A stretch of DNA of 64,000 nt from Nocardia exalbida NBRC 100660 (lineage in GTDB: Bacteria; Actinomycetota; Actinomycetes; Mycobacteriales; Mycobacteriaceae), in the NCBI RefSeq assembly GCF_000308575.1, contig NZ_BAFZ01000120.1, positions 18,148-82,147 on the forward strand, given 5' to 3'. The notes under the pieces were generated by a model, which worked only from the letters and a program-made list of their open reading frames with translations, was not told the DNA's origin and did no database searches. A program made the position numbers and the translations under genes. Below, one piece after another: positions 52,454-60,717 of the stretch. The number at the start of each line of letters is the position of its first letter. Positions within the stretch are counted from its first letter, which is position 1.

Positions 52454-53062
52454 TCAGGTTCTGCGCGAAATGACCATGACGTATTCGCAGGGAGCATTCG
52501 TTCGGTTGGCGAAGCCGTGGTCCGCGTCGGCCTGGAAGAACAGGGAGTCGCCTGCGTTCAGGGTCTCGCTGATCCCGCCGATGGCGACGGTGAGGGTGCC
52601 TTCGAGTACCACGAGTTGTTTCTCGGTACCCGGCGGATACGCAGGCAGCAGCCCGGTAGAAACCTGCGCGGGGAGGTAGTGGATCACCATCTCCGCCTCT
52701 CCCGCGCCGGGGGCCGCTGACACCATGTGCCGCTCGAAGCCGGTTTCCGGATCACGGAAAACGGGGCGATCGTTCTTGCGCATGACAACGGCCACACCAG
52801 ACGCGGGAGCAGCCGCCCCACCGATCAGGTCCGAGAGCGACGTGTCGAGCGCGTGGGCGATCCTGGACGCGACGCCGATCGTCGGGCTCTTCTCACCGCG
52901 TTCGACCTTGGACAGCATCGCCCGGCTGACCGACGACCGCGTGGACAGCTGCTCGAGCGTCAGTCCCGCCTCCTCGCGGCGTCGCCGCACGTTACCGCCG
53001 AACGCGCCGGCCAGGTCGTCACCGCGCTGTGGTTCGGTCGCGTTTCCGTCTTGCTCGACCAC
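52454..53062 (-). CDS. XRE-family regulator with cupin domain
   Basis: A 202-residue regulator. Residues ~13-70 form an XRE helix-turn-helix (VRRRREEAGLTLEQLSTRSS then VSRAMLSKVERGEKSP) and residues ~110-195 a cupin barrel (VIHYLPAQVSTGLLPAYPPG, LVVLEGTLTVAIGG, GDSLFFQADADHGFAN). The cupin probably senses a small ligand. The GTG at 53062 has AGGAG four bases upstream; a TTG at 53116 would give a longer protein but runs into the dyad. Divergent from the metallo-beta-lactamase gene. Confidence 0.88.
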   Translation of the reverse strand: MVEQDGNATEPQRGDDLAGAFGGNVRRRREEAGLTLEQLSTRSSVSRAMLSKVERGEKSPTIGVASRIAHALDTSLSDLIGGAAAPASGVAVVMRKNDRPVFRDPETGFERHMVSAAPGAGEAEMVIHYLPAQVSTGLLPAYPPGTEKQLVVLEGTLTVAIGGISETLNAGDSLFFQADADHGFANRTNAPCEYVMVISRRT

Positions 53063-53105
53063 CGTGCTCCTCGAATCGATGGGTATCTCACTGCCCAGAG
53101 TGTAT

Positions 53106-53144
53106 GTTTCTCCCAAAGAAGATATACTCTTCTATCGGAGAAAC
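53106..53144. promoter_or_regulatory. Nested inverted repeats in the XRE-cupin/MBL divergent region
   Basis: The outer arms GTTTCTCC (53106-53113) and GGAGAAAC (53137-53144) are exact inverted copies. Between them lies a second pair, AGAAGA (53117-53122) and TCTTCT (53128-53133), also exact. The nested dyad is an obvious candidate operator for the XRE-cupin regulator. Confidence 0.6.
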
Positions 53145-53173
53145 GCGATATGCGCCCGACATGTGGAGGTTCC

Positions 53174-53992
53174 ATGCGTTTGATATCCAGTGGCCGGCAC
53201 CATGCCACGTTCGAATTCGGCGATCTGCAGGTGATCTCGTTGCGAGACGGGTACATCGACATGCCGCCGACACGGCTCCGCGACGAGGACGGGCGCTCGC
53301 TCGATGAACTGCCAGCCGCCGTGCCGCTGGCCGGCGACAACTTGCGGCTGTCGGTCAACGCCTTCTTCGTCACCGACGGCACGCGGTCGGTTCTCATCGA
53401 CACCGGCGCGTCCAACGCCTGGCACGACCCGACCATGGGATTGATCTACGACGCGCTCGACGAAGCGGGAATCGACCGCGCGCACGTCACCGATGTGGCC
53501 ATCACCCACAAGCACGAAGACCACGTGAGCGGCCTGATCGCACCCGACGGTTCAGAGGCGTTCACCGCACTCGAGCGCGTGTGGATCGGCGCGGGCGACA
53601 CCTCGGTATTCACGGGGCGGCTCGAGCCGATCCGCGACCGGGTCGTACCCGTGTCGGAGAAGGTCGCGATCAACGACTGGACCACCGCGATTCCGACACC
53701 GGGCCACACCCCCGGTCACACCGTCTACGACGTCAGGAGCGGCACCGGCCGCCTTCTCGCCTGGGGCGACACCGTTCACGTTCCCACGATCCAATTCGAT
53801 CAGCCGAACGTGTCCTGGGAACTCGACGGCAACCAGTCCCAGGCCCGCGCCGCGCGAGCGGCCCTCCTCGAACAACTGACCCGACCAAACCACTTCGTCG
53901 CCGGCGCCCACCTCGACTCACCCGGCATCGCCCGCGTAACCCCCTCCGGCGACGGTTATGCGCTGGAATACCTCGCATCACCGATCGGATGA
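53174..53992 (+). CDS. MBL-fold metallohydrolase
   Basis: A 272-residue metallo-beta-lactamase-fold enzyme. The zinc motif H112-x-H114-x-D116-H117 is in AITHKHEDHVSG, TPGHTPGHTVYD gives the next histidine, LLAWGDTVH the bridging Asp, and HFVAGAHLDSPG the last His. The ATG at 53174 has GGAGG four bases upstream; an in-frame ATG at 53150 is an alternative. The group includes lactonases and other hydrolases. Probably induced through the XRE-cupin regulator. The substrate is unknown. Confidence 0.9.
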   Translation: MRLISSGRHHATFEFGDLQVISLRDGYIDMPPTRLRDEDGRSLDELPAAVPLAGDNLRLSVNAFFVTDGTRSVLIDTGASNAWHDPTMGLIYDALDEAGIDRAHVTDVAITHKHEDHVSGLIAPDGSEAFTALERVWIGAGDTSVFTGRLEPIRDRVVPVSEKVAINDWTTAIPTPGHTPGHTVYDVRSGTGRLLAWGDTVHVPTIQFDQPNVSWELDGNQSQARAARAALLEQLTRPNHFVAGAHLDSPGIARVTPSGDGYALEYLASPIG

Positions 53993-54561
53993 TCGAGCCT
54001 GTCGGCTCCGAACCGCGGTCGCGAGGGCCAGGGAGTGTGACAACGGCACTCGGCTGAGTCCGTGCTGTAGATCTGGCTTGTGGTGTTGAATCGCATTGTG
54101 GCCGAGTCGGATTCGTTGATCACCCGGTCGGCGCGTTGCTTCGCAAACACCAAGCCCGCCTCGGCCACTACCGCCACCGCGGCCCGGCGAGATCGGCGAA
54201 ACCGGTGTCGGGCTCTGTCCCGACAATCATCGGGATTCCTCGTCCCGCGTCGGCCGGATGCCCAGCAGCATATTGATACCGCAACGGCGGCCATCCTCTC
54301 ATGCCACTGTCGCCGCCAGTTCGGTGAAGGTGTCGGTGACCCAGTCTGCGATGAATTCACTGACTTAGGAAAGGTTGTCGAGTCCGACGTGTTCGCCGCC
54401 GCCTTCGGCCGGGCTGAATACGCGCAGTTGCCGTTTGGGTCGGCGGTGGCCTGCTCGTCGGAACGGTAGGCGTGTTCGACCGGCTTTCGAGCGAACAGCT
54501 ATGATCAGGGCCGACTCGACGACGTGCCGGGGGTCCGTCCAGGACCGGAGGGGCTACGGGA
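53993..54561. other. Intergenic stretch
   Basis: No intact gene. A minus-strand frame around 54010-54200 has mixed bias (VVAEAGLVFAKQRADRVINE) and might be a remnant. The promoter of the paralogue pair is expected near 54480-54540. Confidence 0.35.
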
Positions 54562-55473
54562 ATGACTGGTTCTCCGTACGATTCGGGTGATCACGTGCGG
54601 GCGGGCGACACCGATTTCATTGCACGGCAATTTGATTCGACGACAGATGACCGGCCGGCACCGAATTCGGACGTCTACTCTCACATGGCGGCTCCACCCT
54701 CCGGTCACCCTGTCACCGGACACCAGCACACCGGTCGGGGGCACTGGCCGCCGCAACAACCTTTGCCACAGGCGTATTCGACGCAGCGGGCCGGCCGCCG
54801 CAAGCCGGGGTTGGTTGTTGCCGGTGTTGCCGGGCTAGGAGCGATGGTGCTGGCGATCGGGGTGGTGATCGGTGTCGCCGTGCGTGATCGAGACAGCGAG
54901 ACCGTTCCCGCCGGTGCCTCGGCCACCGCGCCGCCGGGACCGGCGACCTATTCGATGAAGGCGATCATCAATGCGTGCGACCTTGTCGATCGCACCCCGT
55001 TGACCAGGTGGGCCTCCGCGCCGCTCGGCGATCCCGAACATGAGGAAACTGCGTCGTCCGGCAACTTCGGCATCCTGAATTGCAATATCAACTATGGCAA
55101 TTCCACCGCCGACACTTTTCCGATGAACACCGCGGCGGTCAGGGTCCGGGCTGACGTCGTGGACGGTTCGGCTTCGCGAACGTACGACCATTGGAAACGC
55201 AGCGCCGCCGACCTCGCCGATGACGGGTCGGTGGTGACATCCGGGGAGTTCACCGGCATCGGCACCCAAGGTTACTGGCAGTTCGAAGCCGACAACTTCG
55301 GTGGCATCGTGGACGCCGAATACATGATGTGCGTATGGGACGGCGGTGTCGCGGTGCGCGTGGAGATCGACCTCTCGCGCGAGAAGGGATCCCCGGTGGT
55401 GGATAGGGACGAACTCGATTCGGTCGCCAGATCCCAAGCCCGCAAGGTGCTGGCCGGACTGCGACAGAACTAG
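54562..55473 (+). CDS. Membrane-anchored protein, paralogue A (DUF3558-like domain, tentative)
   Basis: A 303-residue protein. The first ~75 residues are disordered and rich in Pro, Gln and His. After RRKPG one membrane helix (LVVAGVAGLGAMVLAIGVVI) crosses the membrane. The remaining ~190 residues are outside: INACDLVDRTPLTRWASAP opens a domain reminiscent of DUF3558 lipoproteins, with a Cys pair (NACDL and ILNCN) and GIGTQGYWQFE. The topology is cytosolic N-terminus, external sensor-like C-terminus. It sits 119 bases before a paralogue with the same plan. Function unknown. Confidence 0.78.
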   Translation: MTGSPYDSGDHVRAGDTDFIARQFDSTTDDRPAPNSDVYSHMAAPPSGHPVTGHQHTGRGHWPPQQPLPQAYSTQRAGRRKPGLVVAGVAGLGAMVLAIGVVIGVAVRDRDSETVPAGASATAPPGPATYSMKAIINACDLVDRTPLTRWASAPLGDPEHEETASSGNFGILNCNINYGNSTADTFPMNTAAVRVRADVVDGSASRTYDHWKRSAADLADDGSVVTSGEFTGIGTQGYWQFEADNFGGIVDAEYMMCVWDGGVAVRVEIDLSREKGSPVVDRDELDSVARSQARKVLAGLRQN

Positions 55474-55592
55474 CCACCATCGAATCGAACGGGCCGATGA
55501 GGACGGTCGGGTGACTACACGACCACCGGCAAAGTACGATCGGCGCTGAGTCTCGACGGGGAGCACGTCGAGGAATCGAAGGGCTGCGAGAG

Positions 55593-56471
55593 ATGACAGA
55601 CCCGCGGCACACACCCGGCCACCCCATTCCGGACGACTCCGATATCACTGCGCGGCAACCGCATTTGTCGAGCGGCGACTGGACACGGCCCGACATCGAC
55701 TACGGCCGACCTGGTCAGGGATATCAGCCGCCGGTTCCGCCGGGTCCGTCCTCGCCTGCCGGTCATCGTAAGCCAGGCCTGATCGCCGCCGGTGTCGTGG
55801 CGTTGGTGGCTGCGCTGGGCGCCGGTGTGGTGATCGGCATCATCATCGCCGACAGCGACGGTGGCGGTCGGTCCGCCGCTGTCGAGGGGCCCGCCGGAGC
55901 GCCGGCGACATCATCTACCGCCACGACTACTCCGGAGCCGGAGCCGGGAATCTATTCGATGAACGGGATCGCCGATGCGTGCGATCTGGTCGACCCTGCC
56001 CCTTTGCACAAGTGGTCGTCCACACCGGACCAGCCGCCCTACCATCACGAAACCCCGCCGAGCGCATATGACACCGGCCGCCTGTCATGCCAATTCAGCT
56101 ACAAGAGCCTCGCGAGCGACGGTGTCCACTGGAATCAAGCGGCCATCGACCTCCGCGTCGAGTTCACAACGACCGGAGCCGCACCCGCTTATAGCGACTG
56201 GAAACGCCAGGACACCACTACCGGCTCCGGGGCGGGTTCCGGCGAGATCACCGGAATCGGCACCCAGGGTTACTGGCACACTGCGGTATCGGATTCCAGC
56301 TACACCACTGGAATGGACTACGTCGTCGGCGTGCAGGACAGCAACGTCTCGGTGCGAGTACGAATCCCCATCCTGCGCCAGCACGGCGAGCCCTACGTAG
56401 ACCTGGACGAGCTCGGCACGATCGCCAGAAACCAAGCCCAGCAAGCCATAGACGGACTGAGGAAGAAGTAA
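55593..56471 (+). CDS. Membrane-anchored protein, paralogue B
   Basis: A 292-residue protein with the same plan as the upstream gene: a Pro-rich N-terminus, GHRKPGLIAAGVVALVAALG starting the membrane helix, a Thr/Pro linker, then GIADACDLVDPAPLHKWSS and the matching ITGIGTQGYWHTA block. Identity outside these blocks is low, so the duplication is old. Both are likely surface-exposed and co-transcribed. Function unknown. Confidence 0.78.
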   Translation: MTDPRHTPGHPIPDDSDITARQPHLSSGDWTRPDIDYGRPGQGYQPPVPPGPSSPAGHRKPGLIAAGVVALVAALGAGVVIGIIIADSDGGGRSAAVEGPAGAPATSSTATTTPEPEPGIYSMNGIADACDLVDPAPLHKWSSTPDQPPYHHETPPSAYDTGRLSCQFSYKSLASDGVHWNQAAIDLRVEFTTTGAAPAYSDWKRQDTTTGSGAGSGEITGIGTQGYWHTAVSDSSYTTGMDYVVGVQDSNVSVRVRIPILRQHGEPYVDLDELGTIARNQAQQAIDGLRKK

Positions 56472-56535
56472 CACCGCGTACTCCGACGGTCCGATCGGCT
56501 GCGGCACAGCTCTGAGGGTGTCGCTGTCGCCGATG

Positions 56536-56964
56536 TCACAGCCGGGTGCCATTGACCACCAGTGTCACGTCGATGTTGCCGCGCGTGGCGTTGGAGTAGG
56601 GGCAGACCTGGTGGGCCGTCTCCACCAGTCCGACCGCCTGCTCGCCGGTGACCGACGGTAGCGAGATCTGCAGCACGACACCGAGTTCGAATCGGCCGCC
56701 GTCGGTTGGGATCAAGGCGACCGAAGAGTCGATTTCCGCGTCGTCGGCGCGGAGCTTGCTGCGCTGCCCGACGAGGGCGAGCGTGGTTCCGAAGCAGGCG
56801 GCGTATCCGATCGCGAAGAGCTGCTCCGGATTCGTACCCGCACCATCACCACCCAATTCCTTGGGTTGGCGCAGATCGAGATCCAGCTGTCCGTCGGAGG
56901 TGCGCCCGTGGCCGTTCCGGCCTCCGGCCACACGTGCCTGCGCCCGGTAAAGCACCTTTGTCAT
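56536..56964 (-). CDS. ohr: Organic hydroperoxide resistance protein (Ohr/OsmC family)
   Basis: A 142-residue thiol peroxidase. The peroxidatic Cys C57 is in GYAACFGTTL and the resolving Cys C121 is in HQVCPYSNATRGN, both diagnostic of Ohr rather than OsmC. It detoxifies organic hydroperoxides using lipoylated proteins as reductant. ATG 56964 has GGGAG about seven bases upstream. Divergent from a decayed LLM oxidoreductase gene; a small palindrome lies between. No OhrR repressor is adjacent. Confidence 0.93.
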   Translation of the reverse strand: MTKVLYRAQARVAGGRNGHGRTSDGQLDLDLRQPKELGGDGAGTNPEQLFAIGYAACFGTTLALVGQRSKLRADDAEIDSSVALIPTDGGRFELGVVLQISLPSVTGEQAVGLVETAHQVCPYSNATRGNIDVTLVVNGTRL

Positions 56965-57004
56965 CAAAATTCTCCCTTCATCGCTACGTGCTTATGAACT
57001 TTGC

Positions 57005-57022
57005 ACTTCAAAAATAGGAAGT
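57005..57022. promoter_or_regulatory. Inverted repeat between ohr and the LLM gene
   Basis: ACTTC (57005-57009) and GAAGT (57018-57022) are inverted copies around an AT-rich 8-base centre, between divergent start codons. A candidate site for a regulator such as the HxlR-SCP2 protein encoded at 58398. Weak evidence by itself. Confidence 0.35.
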
Positions 57023-57064
57023 CAATAGCTGAGCTCATGAACCTCACGCAGATCAGGAGGTGAC

Positions 57065-57702
57065 ATGGCGAGGCTCGAGATCGGCTATCTGATGCCGACG
57101 CGCGATCAGACGGTGCGAGGCGAACACGAACCAGGACGGCTTGTCGCGCAGGCGCGGCGGGCCGAAGAGCTGGGACTGGACTCGGTGTGGGCGGGAGAGA
57201 GTCCTGTGACCAGGCCGCGCGCGGATCCGCTGCTGTTGCTGGCCGCCGTGGCCCAGGCCACCGAGCGGGTCACGCTCGGCACGGCAGTACTGCTTCCAGC
57301 GCTGCGCCACCCGATCCTGCTGGCACACCAACTCGCCACTCTCGACCGGCTATCGAACGGGCGGTTGATCGCGGGCATGGGCGGCGGATTCCCCAACCCG
57401 AACACCGAGGCCCAATTCGCCGCGCTCGGTATCCAATTCGCGCGCCGCATCGGCCGTATGCAGGAGTCGATCGACATCATGCGGCGACTCTGGTCGGGCA
57501 CGGCGGTGTCTTACCGAGGCAAGCATTTCACCTTCCAAGACGTGCGGCTCGCACCTCCACCGACGCGCCCGGACGGGCCGCCGATATGGCTGGCGGCGCA
57601 CGCCATCTCGTGATCCGCCTGGCCACCGACGACCACGACGAGGGCCTGGAGGAATTCGCCGACCAGGTGCTGCCCCTCCTTCGTAAGGAGCATTCACTGT
57701 GA
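57065..57702 (+). pseudogene. LLM-class flavin-dependent oxidoreductase with internal deletion
   Basis: The start is excellent (AGGAGGTGAC before ATG) and the first 175 residues are a normal luciferase-like monooxygenase: LEIGYLMPTRDQ, LGLDSVWAGES, GTAVLLPALRHPILLAHQLA, GRLIAGMGGGFP. The frame then ends at 57613. From 57610 another frame gives only the last 30 residues of the same family (VIRLATDDHDEGLEEFADQV). About 80-100 residues from the middle are missing, along with the frame. The enzyme barrel cannot close. Confidence 0.75.
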
Positions 57703-58393
57703 CCACCTTCGTTCTCGTCCACGGCGCCTGGCACGGCCCATGGGCCTGGGAGCGTGTCGCCCCGCTGCTGCACGCCGCCGGGGCGCACACCCTCACACCG
57801 GATCTCAGCTCGGTCGGGGATTACGGTCTACACGATCACGCCGCCATTGTCGCCGCCACTCTGGACACAGCACCGGATGACGAGCTTGTGCTGGTCGGAC
57901 ACAGTTACTCCGGCCTGGTCGTCCGGGAGGCGGCCGACCTGCGGCCCGATGCCGTCGGCCACATCGTCCTCGTGGACGGCTGGGCGGGGGCGGACGGCGC
58001 CAGCATGTTCAGCCTGGCCCCCGACCCGTTCGCGCAGGCCATCCGTGCGGCGGCCGAGGCGCGCGGAGACGGATGGCAGATCCCGGCTCCACCCCCGGCG
58101 GCGTTCGGCATCGTCGACACCGACCACGCGGACCGGCTGGCTGCGCGCCTGCTCCCCAGCCGTTGCATACGTTCACCGAGGCCACCGATCTCAGTGGTGC
58201 GATCGATCGGATTCCCGGCACCGCCATCTACTGCAGGCCACAGACCTACCCGTTCGAACAATTCGGCGCAGCCCTCGGCTACCCGACGTTCGCCTTGGAC
58301 GGCCCGCACAATGTGATGCTCACGCATCCGGAACCGCTCGCGCGAATGCTTCTCGAGCTCATTCATAATCCGGAAGCGCGGAGTCTAGAGTGA
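57699..58393 (+). pseudogene. Alpha/beta-hydrolase with a single frameshift
   Basis: The GTG overlaps the previous stop (GTGA). Frame 1 gives FVLVHGAWHGPWAWERVAPL, the nucleophile S in LVGHSYSGLV, and continues to about 58155. A one-base shift then leads into PQPLHTFTEATDLSGAIDRI and the family end DGPHNVMLTHPEPLARMLLE, finishing at 58393. The order and length match the salicylate esterase-like hydrolases of actinobacteria. One indel restores the gene, so sequencing error is possible here. Confidence 0.78.
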
Positions 58394-58397
58394 GGAA

Positions 58398-59084
58398 GTG
58401 GACCAGCGAACCTACAACCAGTACTGCGCGACCGCGCGCACCCTCGACCTCGTCGGCGAGCGCTGGACTCTGCTGCTGATCCGCGAACTGCTGACGGGCC
58501 CCAAACGATTCGGCGATCTCCAGTCCAGCCTGCGCGGCCTCGGCACCGGCCTGCTCGCCGCCCGCCTCAAACACCTCGAACGCGAGGGACTCGCACATAA
58601 GATCACGCTCCCACCGCCCGCCCGTACCCCGGCGTACGCCCTCACCGAGGCCGGCGAGGAACTCGGACCACCGATCCTGGGACTGGCCCGCTGGGGCCTG
58701 AAGTGGGCCATGGGCGAACGGCGCGAGACCGAGGCGTTCCATCCGGGGTGGGCGGTGCTCGGTCTCCGGGCCTGCTTCGACGCCGAGGCCGCGGCCGGAC
58801 TGCGCGCGGTGTATGAGTTCCGGATCGATGACGAGGTCTTCCACGCCCGGATCGACGACGGGACGATCGAGGCGCTACACGGGCCTGCCCAGCACCCCGA
58901 CGCGACCGTCACCATAAGCGAGGCAGCGTTCCTCGATGTCACCAGCCACGGTCTGTCCTTCGCCGACGCGATCGAGACCGGTGCCGCCTCGGTGTCCGGA
59001 GACACCGAGGCTTTGCGGAGGCTCGAGGGGCTGTTCCGGCTGCCGCCTCCACGCGACCGGAAAACGGACCAGCCCTCGTCCTGA
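58398..59084 (+). CDS. HxlR-family regulator with SCP2-like C-terminal domain
   Basis: A 228-residue regulator. The winged helix (~5-95) reads TYNQYCATARTLDLVGERWT, LLIRELLTGPKRFGDL, LGTGLLAARLKHLEREGL. Residues ~115-215 look like a sterol carrier protein 2-type pocket (VYEFRIDDEVFHARIDDGTI, then PDATVTISEAAFLDV), the likely ligand sensor. It starts at a GTG four bases after the hydrolase, so it belongs to the LLM-hydrolase-regulator operon. It may control that operon and ohr. Confidence 0.87.
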   Translation: MDQRTYNQYCATARTLDLVGERWTLLLIRELLTGPKRFGDLQSSLRGLGTGLLAARLKHLEREGLAHKITLPPPARTPAYALTEAGEELGPPILGLARWGLKWAMGERRETEAFHPGWAVLGLRACFDAEAAAGLRAVYEFRIDDEVFHARIDDGTIEALHGPAQHPDATVTISEAAFLDVTSHGLSFADAIETGAASVSGDTEALRRLEGLFRLPPPRDRKTDQPSS

Positions 59085-59215
59085 CCGCCGGGAGGTCGAA
59101 CCGGCTGCCGCTCGCTGTCCACCGCGTTCCGCCGTCGGATCAGCGATGGAGCTGAGGCAGTGATTCCGCTGACGACTGCTGTAACACCGGCTGCCGGTGA
59201 CCCGACACACCAGTC

Positions 59216-59701
59216 ATGTCTCTCAATCACAAGCAGCCGCAACGGTTTTTGACTCGCGCCGGTGTCGTCGCGGCGGTGACCGCCGCCGGGATGGTCGGGT
59301 TCGCAGCGCCGTCTACCGCCATACCGCATGACCCAGGCTTTCCGTTCACGCCGACCCTGACGCGCCTGGTGCCGACGAGCTGCTCCGCGATCATCGACGC
59401 GGTCACCGTGCGGCAGGAGAAGGCCGGCACATTCGGCGTTCGGGTGAACGTCACCCAGACCGGGGAGGGCTGCTCGGACTGGAAGGTCGCTGTGCGCTTC
59501 AAGAACCTCGATACCGGGTACGCGGACGGGCAGCAGCACCGCGTCGTGAACGGTGTCGTCCAAGACACGGTGGACGGCGTGATCGTCGGTTTCGGCACGG
59601 CGCCGGGCGTCGGCCGGGTGGAGGCTCGAATCGTCGCGCTGGACTCGAACAACAAGGAGATGGAGCAGATCTCGGGTACGGCGACGTTCACACTGAGCTG
59701 A
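59216..59701 (+). CDS. Secreted protein of unknown function
   Basis: A 161-residue protein. A signal peptide covers residues ~1-35 (RFLTRAGVVAAVTAAGMVGF, AxA-like site at STAIPHD). The mature part is all-beta in appearance (VRVNVTQTGEGCSDWKVAVR, VVNGVVQDTVDGVIVGFG) with two cysteines that could form a disulphide. No enzyme motif. The family is not recognised. Confidence 0.72.
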   Translation: MSLNHKQPQRFLTRAGVVAAVTAAGMVGFAAPSTAIPHDPGFPFTPTLTRLVPTSCSAIIDAVTVRQEKAGTFGVRVNVTQTGEGCSDWKVAVRFKNLDTGYADGQQHRVVNGVVQDTVDGVIVGFGTAPGVGRVEARIVALDSNNKEMEQISGTATFTLS

Positions 59702-59768
59702 GCGCGAGTGCCGTCTCCGGTGATCGCTGGGCACGGGACACTCGGCGGTCGGTCAAGGTGCCGGTAGT

Positions 59769-59795
59769 GCGGGCCCGGAGCGGTGTCCGGCCCGC
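59769..59795. terminator. Hairpin after the secreted-protein gene
   Basis: GCGGGCCCGGA (59769-59779) pairs with TCCGGCCCGC (59786-59795) with one bulged base and a 6-base loop, about 70 bases after the stop. No U-tract. Candidate terminator. Confidence 0.4.
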
Positions 59796-59915
59796 GGCGT
59801 TGGCGCGCGAGGCTGTGGTCGTGGTGATGGGGAGCTGGGGATGTGGCATGCTTGATGGTGAGCACGGGCTGTCGAAGTGATCGCTCGGCTTACTACAGGA
59901 AGTAATACAAAGTAC

Positions 59916-60119
59916 ATGACGCAAGGCAGTGTGAAGTGGTTTAACGGCGAAAAGGGCTTCGGGTTCATCGCGCAAGACGGTGGCGGTCCCGACGTTTTCG
60001 TTCACTACTCCGAGATTTCCGGCTCCGGATTCAAGTCCCTCGATGAGGGACAGCGTGTCGAGTTCGAGATCGGGCAGGGCCAGAAGGGCCCGCAGGCTCA
60101 GAGCGTCCGCGCCATCTGA
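59916..60119 (+). CDS. Cold-shock protein (CspA family)
   Basis: A 67-residue OB-fold protein. The RNP motifs are GSVKWFNGEKGFGFI and VFVHYSEI, and the end is FEIGQGQKGPQAQSVRAI. It binds single-stranded RNA and DNA and melts secondary structure. The ATG at 59916 is chosen by family length; AGGA lies about 15 bases upstream, a loose spacing. A perfect intrinsic terminator follows, so it is a single-gene unit. Confidence 0.96.
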   Translation: MTQGSVKWFNGEKGFGFIAQDGGGPDVFVHYSEISGSGFKSLDEGQRVEFEIGQGQKGPQAQSVRAI

Positions 60120-60133
60120 GAGCTGACAGACCA

Positions 60134-60168
60134 GAAACCCGCGCTACGGCGCGGGTTTCTCGCTTTTC
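60134..60168 (+). terminator. Intrinsic terminator of the cold-shock gene
   Basis: GAAACCCGCGC (60134-60144) and GCGCGGGTTTC (60149-60159) are exact inverted copies around the loop TACG, followed by TCGCTTTT. It lies 14 bases after the stop and is the clearest intrinsic terminator in the window. Confidence 0.88.
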
Positions 60169-60188
60169 CGAGAAGCCGTTGAGTAGGC

Positions 60189-60293
60189 CCGCGACGCAGG
60201 ACTGCTGGTCAGCTCGGCGCTGACCTACAACCGACTCCTCGAACGCCTCGGAATCCGCACCGAGGACGTCTGGAGCCCAACCCGCCACGTCTG
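60189..60293 (+). pseudogene. C-terminal remnant of an unrecognised protein
   Basis: The plus strand ends a frame with GLLVSSALTYNRLLERLGIR then TEDVWSPTRHV and a stop, with strong coding bias but no start. It looks like the last 35 residues of a lost gene. Confidence 0.35.
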
Positions 60294-60307
60294 AAACCCT
60301 GACCCAT

Positions 60308-60329
60308 AGGTACTATAGATTTCATACCT
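60308..60329. promoter_or_regulatory. Operator-like site upstream of the ArsR gene
   Basis: AGGTA (60308-60312) and TACCT (60325-60329) are inverted ends of a 22-base AT-rich element that begins AGGTACTAT. The same half-site occurs twice upstream of the MFS and monooxygenase genes at 63310-63353. Probably the ArsR autoregulatory site. Confidence 0.55.
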
Positions 60330-60372
60330 TCGGCAGCCGCTCGCGGGCTGGTGCGGTGGAAAGGAGTGGGTC

Positions 60373-60717
60373 GTGACCGATGCGGATGGGCATCCCGATA
60401 TCGAGGAGTTCGATCTCTCCACGGTGCTGGCCGCGCTCGCCGATGACAATCGGCGCAGCGTGATCGCGCAACTCTACGCCGAGCCGGAGGGAACCGAGCA
60501 GTTCTGCAGTGTGTTCGGGATGCCGTGGGCGCCATCGACCCGCACGCATCACTTCCGAGTGCTGCGCAAGGCGGGGCTGATCCGGCAGCGTGACGTCGGC
60601 AACGGCCGGATGACGAGCCTGCGACGCGAGGACATGGAAAAGGCTTTTCCCGGCCTGCTGGCGGCGATTCTCGTCGCCGACAGGGGTCGTCATCCGGCCG
60701 CGCCGGCTACCACGTGA
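60373..60717 (+). CDS. ArsR-like winged-helix transcriptional regulator
   Basis: A 114-residue regulator. The helix-turn-helix is LSTVLAALADDNRRSVIAQL ... PSTRTHHFRVLRKAGLIRQR, the ArsR pattern. No metal-binding Cys pair is visible at the usual sites; it likely senses an organic ligand. The GTG start has AAGGAG six bases upstream. Its 3' end overlaps the convergent P450 stop by 11 bases. It probably represses the P450/MFS operon and the divergent monooxygenase. Confidence 0.88.
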   Translation: MTDADGHPDIEEFDLSTVLAALADDNRRSVIAQLYAEPEGTEQFCSVFGMPWAPSTRTHHFRVLRKAGLIRQRDVGNGRMTSLRREDMEKAFPGLLAAILVADRGRHPAAPATT

